DNA from: Dialister sp. UBA7295
GTDB taxonomy: Bacteria > Bacillota > Negativicutes > Veillonellales > Dialisteraceae
Assembly (NCBI GenBank): GCA_002471975.1
Contig: DKQZ01000106.1
Span: 1,354 to 18,490, forward strand
Direction of reading: 5' to 3'
Length of the DNA stretch: 17,137 bases
A program made the position numbers and the translations under genes. Numbering within the stretch: position 1 is the stretch's first letter; every line of letters begins with the position of its first letter. Positions 6,967 through 14,119 of the stretch are shown here, in pieces. The notes beneath the pieces were generated by a model. The model did not search any database. It worked only from the letters and a program-made list of their open reading frames with translations, and was not told where the DNA came from.

Positions 6967-8328
6967 CTAAAAATACCTCTTCACCGTGAACCGGTACAGT
7001 TTGACCGGCTCGCTCTGGGGGATTCCTGCTTTTCGTTTGGAAATGGAAATCTGCTGAGCGACTGTATCCACGCCTTCCAGGTCCGGAAGGAGGAGCCCTC
7101 GCCGGCCTCCCCGTTCCACGATGACTCCATATTTCTTTGGATCCAGTCCTTCTTCGTCAGTCGGTTCCGGCTCGGAGAGGACGTCTACGGAAATGGTGAG
7201 ATCTTCCAGTTCGTAAGATTCCAGTTCCGGAAATCTCGGGTCATCGATGGCTGCCGATTTGGCATTATGAATGATTTCCTCCGCCAGATTGTCATAGCAG
7301 GGAAGGAAAGTACCGATGCAGCCCCGGAGGGCCCCGAATTCATGAAGGGAAACGAAAGCGCCATGACGCTCTTTCATTTCCGGCATCAGGTCTTTCGGCG
7401 TCTTCATGACTTTGCCCTTTTCCAGATAGTAACGGATGCTTTCCCTCGCCAGCTGCACCCTGGGGTCATGGGCCTTTTCCCCGGAAGATTCCGTTTCCGG
7501 GAGGTACAGGCACACCCCATAGCCCACGCCGAAGGGCCCTTCATGAGAAGTGACGGGGCGCTCTGCTTTTCTATTTCCTAAAGCGCCAAAGAGGAAATAG
7601 ACCGACGGCAGTCCGCACATGCCTATTTCATCGATGAATTCTTCACTCATGGAAGTGAGGGGTTTCATATCCCTGCGGGTCAGGGCGTCCATGACGGCAT
7701 TGTCAAATACGATGCCGTTGGGCGTATAGCCGTTGGGCGAATTTTTCGAAAGCTTGTGGGAAAGGTCGCCAGAGGCAATGATGCCGATTTTACGCCCCAG
7801 CTTCGAGGCCGCCCGCTCCACCACGGAACCCAGGATTTTATTCAGCTCATAATGGGAGAAACAGGGTGAGAGGAGCACCACTTTTCCCTTGAACCCCGCT
7901 TTGATGAGGTAGTACAGGGGGACAAAAGTACCCCAGTCCACATAGAGAGTCTTGTTGTATCGCCGGGCCTCGGTCCTGTCTACCCGATGAAGGGGAATGA
8001 CGGGAGACGCTTCCTTCACGATGGCTTCGGACAGCATGCGGTCTATTTCCAGGTCCATGAAAATATCGCTCCGCCCGAAAGTGGCCAGGCTTCCGGAAAT
8101 CACATCATCGATGAAAATGGCCGGAGCATCATAGAAGCAGAGATTGTGGGGAGAAATGACGATGGCCGTCTCGATGCCTTTTTCTACGATCCGCTTCATC
8201 GCTTCTTTCTCACTGGAAACAGTGAGCGTCATTTTCGCAAGCTCCCGTCCGCCGATTTCCGGGATCATAATGGGCGGATGAGGAAATAGTCCTGCTGCCA
8301 GGCAGGTGGAATTGCTTGCACGGTCCAT
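6967..8328 (-). CDS. amrB-amrA: Fused AmmeMemoRadiSam proteins B (Memo) and A (AMMECR1)
   Basis: 453 aa from ATG 8328, with AAAGGA 10 nt upstream; an in-frame GTG at 8337 is an alternative. Residues 10 to about 270 are the Memo domain, structurally related to LigB-type extradiol dioxygenases. It has 'FPHPP' (H17), 'SPHN' (H61), 'DWGTFVPL' (131-138) and 'SGDLSH' (186-191), placing three histidines as candidate metal ligands. Residues 287-453 are an AMMECR1 domain with the signature 'LRGCIGT' (about 334-340) and 'DPRFPEL'. The two are separate genes in many genomes; fusion in one chain supports a physical partnership. Members have been linked to metal and redox handling, but the bacterial function is unsettled. 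amrS follows on the same strand. Confidence 0.93.
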   Translation of the reverse strand: MDRASNSTCLAAGLFPHPPIMIPEIGGRELAKMTLTVSSEKEAMKRIVEKGIETAIVISPHNLCFYDAPAIFIDDVISGSLATFGRSDIFMDLEIDRMLSEAIVKEASPVIPLHRVDRTEARRYNKTLYVDWGTFVPLYYLIKAGFKGKVVLLSPCFSHYELNKILGSVVERAASKLGRKIGIIASGDLSHKLSKNSPNGYTPNGIVFDNAVMDALTRRDMKPLTSMSEEFIDEIGMCGLPSVYFLFGALGNRKAERPVTSHEGPFGVGYGVCLYLPETESSGEKAHDPRVQLARESIRYYLEKGKVMKTPKDLMPEMKERHGAFVSLHEFGALRGCIGTFLPCYDNLAEEIIHNAKSAAIDDPRFPELESYELEDLTISVDVLSEPEPTDEEGLDPKKYGVIVERGGRRGLLLPDLEGVDTVAQQISISKRKAGIPQSEPVKLYRFTVKRYF

Positions 8329-8357
8329 AGGAAACACATCCTTTCCTGTTTATCTTT

Positions 8358-8386
8358 AGTGTAGATGTTTCGCGAAAGGCTGTAAA
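8358..8386 (-). promoter_or_regulatory. Promoter of the Memo-AMMECR1 gene with palindromic spacer
   Basis: On the minus strand, TTTACA (8381-8386) and TACACT (8358-8363) are separated by exactly 17 bp, about 30 bp before the start codon. The spacer holds the perfect palindrome TTTCGCGAAA (8368-8377), well placed for a repressor that blocks RNA polymerase. Confidence 0.62.
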
Positions 8387-8517
8387 GGGAGAATTTTTTG
8401 ATAGGAAACCATTCAAAATCCGGTGTCCCCGCAGGCAGAGGAAATATTGATTACCCCTCTTTAGTATTGTAAATAACTATCTGGTTATCCCCCCTCCCCC
8501 CATATTTCATAAAGTGC

Positions 8518-8523
8518 TATAAT
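8518..8523 (+). promoter_or_regulatory. Possible -10 element for the larA homologue
   Basis: A perfect TATAAT about 68 bp upstream of the start codon. The -35 region is a C-run without a match, so either the promoter needs an activator or the true -35 is unrecognised. Confidence 0.4.
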
Positions 8524-8591
8524 AATCATTAACACATACAGACACCTTCATTCACCGGCCCTGCGGCCGCATTTCCAAAGGGGGAACTACT

Positions 8592-9893
8592 ATGGCACTG
8601 AAAGAATATGAATTTGGTTTCGGCAAAACCACCCAGAAAGTCATGCTTCCGGAAGAGCACATCCTCGATGTACTCGAAGGAAACCCGACTCCTGCCTGCG
8701 ACGTGGAAAAAGCAACCATCGACTGTATGAGACATCCGATTGGCGGAAAGCCGCTGCAGGAAACAGTTTCCAAAGGCGATAAAGTCTGCATCGTATGCGC
8801 AGACATCACCCGTACCTGGAACCATTCCAACCAGTTCGTCATTTATATCGTCAATGAACTGAACCTGGCAGGCATTCCGGATGAAGATATCTGCATCCTC
8901 TTTGCCCAGGGCACCCATCGTGAACAGACTCCGGAAGAAGATATTGCCGTAGTCGGAGAAGAAGTGGCAAAGAGAATCAAAATGTACCAGCATCATTCCC
9001 TGAACAAGGACGAACTGGTCCATGTAGGCGACACAAAACTCGGCACCCCGGTATGGCTGAATAAACATGCCGTAGAAGCAGATAAAATCATCGTAGTCGA
9101 CGGGATTACCACCCACCTCTTTGCAGGCTATGGCGGCGGAAGAAAACTGATCCTCCCGGGCGTAGCCGGTGATGAAACCATTCAGATCAATCACTGCCAT
9201 GCGCTGGGTGAAAAATTCGGTTCCGGCATCAATCCGAAGACCCGCTCCACCCTTCTCGATGACAACCCCGTATCCGATGATATGCAGGAAGCCTCCGACA
9301 TGGTGAAACCCTGCTTCCTCGTACACTCCATCACCAACTCCGAAGGCAAAATCTGCCGTATGGTAGGCGGTGATCCCTATGAAGCATGGCTCGAAGGCAC
9401 CAAAGAAGTCTATAAGATTCAGAAAGTCCCCTACACCGGAAAATGCGACGTATGCTTTGCCTGCGCCGGCGGCTATCCGAAAGACGTATCCCTCTATCAG
9501 GGCTGCAAATGCTATGATCCTTCCGACGTAGTCACCAAAGAAGGGGGCATCATCATCGCCATCATGGAAGCCAGCGACATCCATGAACCGCCGGCCTACC
9601 TGGGAAGCTTCAAGTATGAAACCGAAGCAGACATGGAAAAAGCCCTCCGTGAACACTTCACCATCCCCTTCTTCGTAGCCTTCAACCTTTTCTGCATGAC
9701 CCATCGTTATCACATCATCCTGGTTACCAAACCGGAAAACTTCGAAGAAGTGAAGAAGACCAACCAGACCCCGGTCGGCACCGTAGAAGAAGCCTGGGAA
9801 CTGGCCCAGAAGATCCTCAAAGAAGAAGGCAAAGAAGACTACACCATCACCCTCTGCCCCCACTGCGCATCCATCGTTCCCTTCAAAGACTGA
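8592..9893 (+). CDS. larA: LarA-family nickel-pincer racemase/epimerase homologue
   Basis: 433 aa; the ATG follows AAAGGGGG. Family signatures are present: 'DITR' (71-74), 'GTHR' (107-110, H109), and 'TTHLFAGYGGGRKLILPG' with H175 and K185. In lactate racemase LarA of Lactiplantibacillus plantarum the equivalent histidines and the lysine carrying the nickel-pincer nucleotide are H108, H174 and K184, so the active site looks intact. These enzymes racemise or epimerise 2-hydroxyacids by hydride transfer; many homologues use substrates other than lactate, so lactate is not proven. The C-terminus is cysteine-rich ('TLCPHCASIVPF'). The cofactor genes larB, larC and larE are absent from the window. 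Frequent GTA (Val) and GAA (Glu) codons suggest strong expression. A clean terminator follows at 9909. Confidence 0.88.
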   Translation: MALKEYEFGFGKTTQKVMLPEEHILDVLEGNPTPACDVEKATIDCMRHPIGGKPLQETVSKGDKVCIVCADITRTWNHSNQFVIYIVNELNLAGIPDEDICILFAQGTHREQTPEEDIAVVGEEVAKRIKMYQHHSLNKDELVHVGDTKLGTPVWLNKHAVEADKIIVVDGITTHLFAGYGGGRKLILPGVAGDETIQINHCHALGEKFGSGINPKTRSTLLDDNPVSDDMQEASDMVKPCFLVHSITNSEGKICRMVGGDPYEAWLEGTKEVYKIQKVPYTGKCDVCFACAGGYPKDVSLYQGCKCYDPSDVVTKEGGIIIAIMEASDIHEPPAYLGSFKYETEADMEKALREHFTIPFFVAFNLFCMTHRYHIILVTKPENFEEVKKTNQTPVGTVEEAWELAQKILKEEGKEDYTITLCPHCASIVPFKD

Positions 9894-9908
9894 TTTTGGG
9901 AAATAGAA

Positions 9909-9940
9909 ATAAAAGCTCCCTTTCGAGGGGGCTTTTTTAT
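9909..9940 (+). terminator. Intrinsic terminator of the larA homologue
   Basis: AAAAGCTCCC (9911-9920) pairs with GGGGGCTTTT around a short TTTCGA loop, followed by a T-run to 9937. It lies 16 bp after the stop codon. Confidence 0.87.
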
Positions 9941-9982
9941 TTCATTCATTCCGAAAAGCTGAATATCCATCAAGGCGGAAAA

Positions 9983-10046
9983 GTTATCAGTGATCAGTGA
10001 TCAGTTATCAGAAAAGGAAGCGCCCTTCGGGCGCAGATTTTATATA
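9983..10046 (+). repeat. Heptamer repeat plus GCGCCC-TTC-GGGCGC hairpin module
   Basis: Units AGTTATC/AGTGATC (9983-10011, four copies), then the perfect hairpin GCGCCC-TTC-GGGCGC (10020-10034), then AGATTTTATAT. It could act as a second, weaker terminator before array 2. Confidence 0.7.
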
Positions 10047-10050
10047 GCCT

Positions 10051-10705
10051 GCTCTCATATCGCATAAGGAAATTCCCTCAACCGGCCAAATCCCGCTGCA
10101 ACTCACCCCCAGGCCGAAACGCCTCATATCCATCGAGTCCCTACCCAAAGGCAAATCCCCGCAACACAATATCGCTGCCAGGCCGATTTGCATCAAGGCA
10201 CTAAGGGCCTTATCCAAAGGCAATCCCCCATTCCGCCAATCTTCCAAAACCGAAATGCCTCTACACCCAGACTAAATATCGGCAGGCAATTCCCCCATTC
10301 CGCCAACCTTTCAAAGCCGATTTGCCTCTACACCCAGACTAAATATCGGCAGGCAATTCCCCCATTCCGCCAACCTTTCAAAGCCGTATTGCCTCTACAC
10401 CCAGCCTAAATATCGGCAGGCAATTCCCCCATTCCGCTAATCTTCCAAAGCCGATTTGCCTCTACACCAAAGCTCAATATCGGAAGGCAATCCCCCCATT
10501 CCGCCAACCTTTCAAAGCCGTATTGCCTCTACACCCAAAGCTCAATATCGGAAGGCAATTTCCCCATTCCGCCAACCTTTCAAAACCGAAATGCCTCTAC
10601 ACCAAAGCTCAATATCGGAAGGCAATCCCCCCATTCCACTCAAGCTTCCCGTCGATATGCCTCAAAACACTCAAGCCGGCATCGGCAGGCAATTGCATAT
10701 TTCCC
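10051..10705 (+). repeat. Tandem array 2: about ten 67-bp units upstream of corA
   Basis: The GCCTC (or GCATC) landmark recurs at 10121, 10190, 10257, 10324, 10391, 10458, 10525, 10593 and 10659, with a weak first copy near 10051. Spacings are 69, 67, 67, 67, 67, 67, 68 and 66. Each unit holds, in order, TTGCCTCTACACC, AATATCGG, AGGCAATTCCCC, ATTCCGCCAACCTTTCAAA and CCGATTT (or CCGTATT, CCGAAAT). A 67-bp period is not a multiple of three and the arrangement shifts frame, so it is not protein-coding. Units at the corA end are uniform; those far from it are diverged. The last, partial unit ends at GGCAGGCAATTGC, 25 bp before the corA -35. Blocks match array 1 read on the minus strand. Confidence 0.9.
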
Positions 10706-10719
10706 GCTGACAAAAAGAT

Positions 10720-10748
10720 TTGACATAATCTCTATTTCCGACTACACT
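10720..10748 (+). promoter_or_regulatory. corA promoter
   Basis: TTGACA (10720-10725) and TACACT (10743-10748) with a 17-bp spacer, 37 bp before the start codon and directly after the last unit of array 2. Confidence 0.75.
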
Positions 10749-10785
10749 AAAAATGTACGAGCCAAATCGAAAGGAGGGAACGGCC

Positions 10786-11736
10786 ATGCTGAAAGCTTAC
10801 AAGCACAACGAAAATCACCTGCTCTGTGAGGTCCCGCTGGAGCAGCTGGAAAAAGGATCCTGGATCAACTGCGCCGCTCCCGATATGGACGAACTGAAAA
10901 AGCTCAATGAGCTCACGAACATCCCCGTGGACTCCCTCCAGACCGCCCTCGATAGAGAAGAACGGTCCCACGTAGAACTGGAAGACGATTACATTTTTGT
11001 CGTAGTCAATACCCCTGTCGTATTGGAAACCGATGCCTACGACGCATTGCCGCTCGGTATCTTCATTACCCGCCAGTACTTCATCACCGTATGCCTGGAA
11101 AAGAACATGGTGATCCAGAAATTCCTGGCCAACTCCTTCACCTCCTTCCAGACCTACAAGAAAACAAGATTCCTCTTCCAGATCCTCTCCCAGGCCTCTT
11201 CCTCCTTCCTTTTCTATCTGCAGCAAATCTACAAAAAGACCGACGTCATCGAAACCCAGGTGAGGAAATCCCTGCAGAATAAAGAACTCTTCCGCATGCT
11301 GGAACTCCAGAAATCCCTGACCTACTTCAACTTCGCCCTCCATGCCAATGAAAACGTGATGGAACGGCTCATGCGTCTCCGGAACAGTCCCCTTCACTCG
11401 CTCCTGAAAATGTACGAAGAAGACGAAGATTTGCTGGAAGACGTGATCATTGAAAACAAGCAGGCACTGGAAATGGCCGAAATCTATACAAACATTCTGG
11501 CCTCCATGATGGACTCCTTCTCCTCCATCGTATCCAACCGCCTCTCCCAGATCATGAAATTCCTGACCTCCGTCACCATTATCCTCGCCATCCCCACCCT
11601 GATTTTCTCCCTCTGGGGCATTAACGTCCCCGTCCCCTGGCAGGAAGCAGCCATCGGATTCTGGGCAGTCATCGGAATTGGAATCCTGGCAACCCTCATC
11701 GTATCCTTCGTACTGTATAAGAAAGATATGCTGTGA
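10786..11736 (+). CDS. corA: CorA-family divalent cation transporter with GIN motif
   Basis: 316 aa. ATG 10786 is preferred over ATG 10753 because AAAGGAGGG (10770-10778) precedes it. The protein has the CorA plan: a large acidic N-terminal cytoplasmic domain, a long helical stalk (about 130-250) and two C-terminal membrane helices (about 255-276 and 288-310) ending in the basic tail 'YKKDML'. It would form a pentameric channel for Mg, Co, Ni or similar ions in the cytoplasmic membrane. The usual GMN selectivity motif between the helices reads GIN (278-280, in 'SLWGINVPVPW'). ZntB-type relatives also depart from GMN, so the transported ion is uncertain. Tandem array 2 and a consensus promoter lie immediately upstream; a repeat/hairpin terminator follows. 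Confidence 0.9.
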   Translation: MLKAYKHNENHLLCEVPLEQLEKGSWINCAAPDMDELKKLNELTNIPVDSLQTALDREERSHVELEDDYIFVVVNTPVVLETDAYDALPLGIFITRQYFITVCLEKNMVIQKFLANSFTSFQTYKKTRFLFQILSQASSSFLFYLQQIYKKTDVIETQVRKSLQNKELFRMLELQKSLTYFNFALHANENVMERLMRLRNSPLHSLLKMYEEDEDLLEDVIIENKQALEMAEIYTNILASMMDSFSSIVSNRLSQIMKFLTSVTIILAIPTLIFSLWGINVPVPWQEAAIGFWAVIGIGILATLIVSFVLYKKDML

Positions 11737-11767
11737 AATAAAGAAATATCCATCTGTGGTAAAAAGT

Positions 11768-11826
11768 GATCAGTTCTCAGTTCACAGTTCTCAGTGAATG
11801 TGGCGCCCTTCGGGCGCCTTTTTTAT
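11768..11826 (+). terminator. Heptamer repeat plus terminator after corA
   Basis: AGTTCTC/AGTTCAC repeats (11771-11794) lead to a perfect stem GGCGCCC (11802-11808) / GGGCGCC (11812-11818) with a TTC loop and TTTTTT. This is the first terminator after corA. Confidence 0.82.
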
Positions 11827-11885
11827 ATTTTGAACCGGATTCTTTGGAACTTCGAATGAACAGCCGTCTTCGCAGCTTGTCATCG

Positions 11886-11956
11886 TTCGGGACTCGGGAA
11901 TTCGGGACTCGGGAAAGTGGCCGCCAAAATTACAGGGCGGCACTTTTTATATTTTT
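11886..11956 (+). repeat. TCGGGAC repeat plus hairpin module
   Basis: TCGGGAC/TCGGGAA units (11886-11914), then AAAGTGGCCGCC (11914-11925) pairing with GGGCGGCACTTT (11935-11946), then T-rich sequence to 11956. Same order of parts as the other modules, with a different heptamer and stem. Confidence 0.7.
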
Positions 11957-11989
11957 CCGCACTACAGGTACAAGTCCCAAATAGGGAAA

Positions 11990-12310
11990 ACATGCTGCAA
12001 GGCCCACCTTCCCTGGATGGACAGCCTGCGGAGCAGGCGGATAGGTATTAGCGCTGCAAGGCACATACGAGACTGACTGACGAAAGATTCACGAGATAAC
12101 TGGCTCTAATGAAAAGCAAGAAGGCCCCCCGAAGTTCGGGGGGCTCCGCGAAGCGGTGGGGGGATGTACGATCATACAAGTCGAAAATGAGCTTAAAGGT
12201 AAACTCATCCCGGGGGAACTGCACTTTCGAAAGAAATCGTACAAGCCGAAGGCAATATCAAAAAGGCGGCGCTCATGAATTTGCACCGCATCTTCCCTGA
12301 TCTCCAGTCC
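11990..12310 (-). repeat. Composite intergenic repeat plus decayed hairpin module, copy 3
   Basis: The head GGCACATACGAGACTGACTG starts at 12060. It is followed by CCCCCGAAGTTCGGGGG (12126-12142), GGGGGGATGTACGATCATAC, ATGAG/CTCAT flanking TTAAAGGTAAA (12188-12208), and an imperfect GGCGGCGC/TGCACCGC foldback (12264-12290). The CCTTCCCTGG block near 12006 also recurs near 14160 and 17127. No gene is supported between corA and the promoter at 12531. Confidence 0.65.
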
Positions 12311-12370
12311 CCAATTCCTCTGTTCTGAACGAGCTGCACTTTCGACCATAAATATTCAAATCAAAAAGTA

Positions 12371-12469
12371 AGAGCCAAAGGCCTGCGCGAAGCGCATAAA
12401 AAAATTGGTTCGCGGAGCGAACCATATCCTTCACGAACCACGAATCACGACCCACGAATCACGATATCG
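12371..12469 (-). repeat. CGTGATT heptamer repeat plus hairpin module (minus strand)
   Basis: Read on the minus strand: about five CGTGATT/CGTGGTT units (12431-12465), the linker GAAGGATAT, the perfect hairpin GGTTCG-CTCCG-CGAACC (12407-12423), then AATTTTTTTA. A second small foldback TGCGC-GAA-GCGCA (12384-12396) follows. The linker and layout match the module at 16940-17003, although the heptamer differs. Confidence 0.72.
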
Positions 12470-12530
12470 CCCTGTGAATCCGATTGTCAGTTCTCAGTTC
12501 TGAATTTATAGAAAAATTTCAATTTCTCTA

Positions 12531-12559
12531 TTGACATTATCTAAAATTTACGATATACT
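12531..12559 (+). promoter_or_regulatory. Consensus promoter with no annotated gene downstream
   Basis: TTGACA (12531-12536) and TATACT (12554-12559) with a 17-bp spacer in an AT-rich setting. It is the best sigma70-type promoter in the window. The next sizeable gene starts 290 bp later and has its own promoter. Confidence 0.75.
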
Positions 12560-12687
12560 ACATACAACAGATAGAAAATAATCAATAAGAGATAAAAATA
12601 ACCATTTTCCCTCAATCACTCACCTTCCTTTTGAGAGAAAATGTTCACATATCCACCTTTCATCCGGCGCCGCCGGAGAAAATAATC

Positions 12688-12753
12688 ATGACGGACTCTC
12701 TTTCACCTTCCCTGGCAGCCCGGCATGTGAAAATATACCATCCAACCTCCTGA
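12688..12753 (+). CDS. Possible 21-residue peptide inside the candidate small RNA
   Basis: ATG 12688 to TGA 12751, encoding a peptide that starts MTDSLSPSLAARHVK and ends YHPTS. GGAG lies 9 nt before the ATG, on the 3' arm of the CCGGC/GCCGG hairpin, so translation could be structure-controlled. The stop codon touches the start of the terminator stem, an arrangement also seen in leader peptides. The peptide has no run of one amino acid as in classic attenuators. Composition is unremarkable and there is no homologue I can name. Confidence 0.3.
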   Translation: MTDSLSPSLAARHVKIYHPTS

Positions 12754-12778
12754 AAAATCCGCAGTTTGCGGATTTTTT
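12753..12778 (+). terminator. Strong intrinsic terminator of the candidate small RNA
   Basis: AAAATCCGCA (12754-12763) and TGCGGATTTT (12767-12776) form a perfect 10-bp stem with a 3-nt loop, and the T-run continues to 12778. Confidence 0.88.
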
Positions 12779-12791
12779 ACATTTCAGAATA

Positions 12792-12820
12792 TTGCAGGGT
12801 CCCGCCGATGTATTTACAAT
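12792..12820 (+). promoter_or_regulatory. pcp promoter
   Basis: TTGCAG (12792-12797) and TACAAT (12815-12820) with a 17-bp spacer, 26 bp before the start codon. It gives pcp its own promoter after the upstream terminator. Confidence 0.6.
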
Positions 12821-12846
12821 AAGAAACAAAAACGAAAGGTGATCCT

Positions 12847-13470
12847 ATGAACGTACTACTGACCGGCTTTGAGCCCTTTAACAATGAACTGATGAATTCC
12901 TCCTGGGAAACCGTGCGCCTCCTGGACGGCCTCACGGCGGAAGGAGCCCTCATTCACTCCCTGCGTCTTCCCACAGTCCGGGGCATCTGCATGAACAAAC
13001 TCCTCGAAGGCATGGCAGCCTATGACCCCGAAGTCATCATCTGCGCGGGAGAAGCGGGAGGGAGAAACTGTCTCTCCCTCGAACGGGCGGCCATCAACTG
13101 TGACGACTATTTCTCTCCCGACAATGGTGGAAATCAGCCGATAGATGAACCCGTTATGCCAGGCGCCCCGGCTGCCTATTTCTCCACCCTCCCCATCCGG
13201 AAAATCCATGAAGCCCTGACTACCCTGGGAATCCCTGCAGAAATATCAAATACCGCCGGCACCTTCGTATGCAATCATCTTTTCTACAGCCTCATGGATT
13301 TCCTTGCCCACAGCAGAAAGAAAAGACTGGGCGGATTCATCCATGTCCCCTATCTCCCCTCCCAGGCCGCCCGCCTCACCGGAATGCCCAGCATGTCCCC
13401 CGAAACCCTCTCCACAGGCCTGATGATGGCCATTACCGTGACAGTCAGAGAACTCAAAAAGGCGGAATAG
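12847..13470 (+). CDS. pcp: Pyrrolidone-carboxylate peptidase (pyroglutamyl peptidase I)
   Basis: 207 aa, the usual length for peptidase family C15; the ATG follows AAAGGTG. It removes N-terminal pyroglutamate from peptides in the cytoplasm, as part of peptide catabolism. The catalytic triad is in place: E79 in 'GGRNCLSLERAAINCDD', C142 in 'NTAGTFVCNHLFYSLM' and H166 in 'GFIHVPYLPSQ'. The N-terminal 'LLTGFEPFNNELMNSSWE' is the standard substrate-loop start. It has its own promoter (12792-12820) and is probably a single-gene unit. A repeat/hairpin terminator follows at 13578-13640. Confidence 0.96.
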   Translation: MNVLLTGFEPFNNELMNSSWETVRLLDGLTAEGALIHSLRLPTVRGICMNKLLEGMAAYDPEVIICAGEAGGRNCLSLERAAINCDDYFSPDNGGNQPIDEPVMPGAPAAYFSTLPIRKIHEALTTLGIPAEISNTAGTFVCNHLFYSLMDFLAHSRKKRLGGFIHVPYLPSQAARLTGMPSMSPETLSTGLMMAITVTVRELKKAE

Positions 13471-13486
13471 AAATTTTTGTAGTGAG

Positions 13487-13505
13487 CAGTTATCATTTCT
13501 CAGAT
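13487..13505. repeat. Short AGTTATC-type repeat after pcp
   Basis: GCAGTTATCATTTCTCAG is a decayed two-to-three unit copy of the AGTTATC/AGTTCTC family. Confidence 0.4.
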
Positions 13506-13577
13506 TCCCATCAGAAGCTGCCGATTCCGACCAGAAAGAAAGAGGCATTTTTCTGTTTCCCGTTACGGTATACCAGG

Positions 13578-13640
13578 ACCCGGAATCCGGAATCTGGGGC
13601 GGTGGCGCGGCACAATTCATGAAGCCGCACCCTTTTATAT
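13578..13640 (+). terminator. CCGGAAT repeat and terminator-like hairpin after pcp
   Basis: CCGGAAT twice (13580-13593), then GGTG and GCGGC (13601-13611) pairing with GCCGC and ACC (13624-13631), then CTTTTATAT. It is placed to terminate pcp. Confidence 0.65.
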
Positions 13641-13657
13641 GGGAAAAATACAATTAT

Positions 13658-14056
13658 ATGGCACATACGAGACTGAATGCCGAAAGAAACCCGGGACAAT
13701 TGCCTCTATCGGTAAGCGGTCAGCCCCCCGAAGTTCGGGGGGCTGCCCTCAAGGCGACTGGGGGGATGTACTCTCGTACAAGTCGAAAATGAGCTGAAAG
13801 GTAAAATTATCTCGGGGAGCTCCCGCGACAGCGGTGGGAGGACGAACTGCACTAATGAGGAAAAATCTTCTACGGCACATGTGAGAGCCAAAGGCAAAAT
13901 ACAAACTTGCGGCGCCCATGAATTTGCGCCGCACCTTCCCGAGATCCCCGAATATTCCCGAGTCCCCCGATATCCCCGATTCAAAAGCTGTCGAAGATAT
14001 TAGTTTCCTTATAAAACCGGCGGGCTTTATCATTTTTATGCCCGCCATCTTCCCTG
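13658..14056 (-). repeat. Composite intergenic repeat plus two hairpin modules, copy 4
   Basis: Head GGCACATACGAGACTGAATG at 13661. Next come CCCCCCGAAGTTCGGGGGG (13724-13742), GTACTCTCGTACAAGTCG, ATGAG/ATTAT-type foldback and GGGGAGCTCCCGC (13815-13827). Then comes the stem GCGGCGC (13909-13915) / GCGCCGC (13926-13932), followed by a 7-9 nt CCCCGA-type repeat to 13982. A second stem, GGCGGGC (14019-14025) / GCCCGCC (14040-14046), follows. The segment from 13878 to about 14055 is duplicated 345 bp further on. No gene is supported in 13471-14476. Confidence 0.72.
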
Positions 14057-14119
14057 ATTTCTGACTCACCAAAAAGGAAAATGGAATTTTTATGCTTATA
14101 CTGCACTATCTATTCAACT

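Larger units (their letters stand above)
12566..12778 (+). ncRNA. Candidate small RNA or leader transcript
   Basis: Bounded by the promoter at 12531-12559 and the strong terminator at 12753-12778, giving about 210 nt. TTCACAT (12644-12650) can pair with ATGTGAA (12725-12731), enclosing a CCGGC/GCCGG hairpin (12664-12676). It matches no RNA family that I recognise. The only ORF seen inside has 21 codons. Confidence 0.5.

Noticed and set aside
8529..9863. A 444-codon ORF antisense to the larA homologue
   Set aside because: It is a shadow of a well-supported gene with clear active-site motifs; its composition is typical of antisense translation.
10051..10705. CRISPR array
   Set aside because: Units are conserved along their whole length with no unique spacers, the period is a contiguous 67 bp, and no cas genes are present.
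12566..12778. 6S RNA or classic amino-acid attenuator
   Set aside because: I could not fit the long closed rod with a central bubble expected of 6S RNA, and the 21-residue peptide has no run of a regulatory amino acid.
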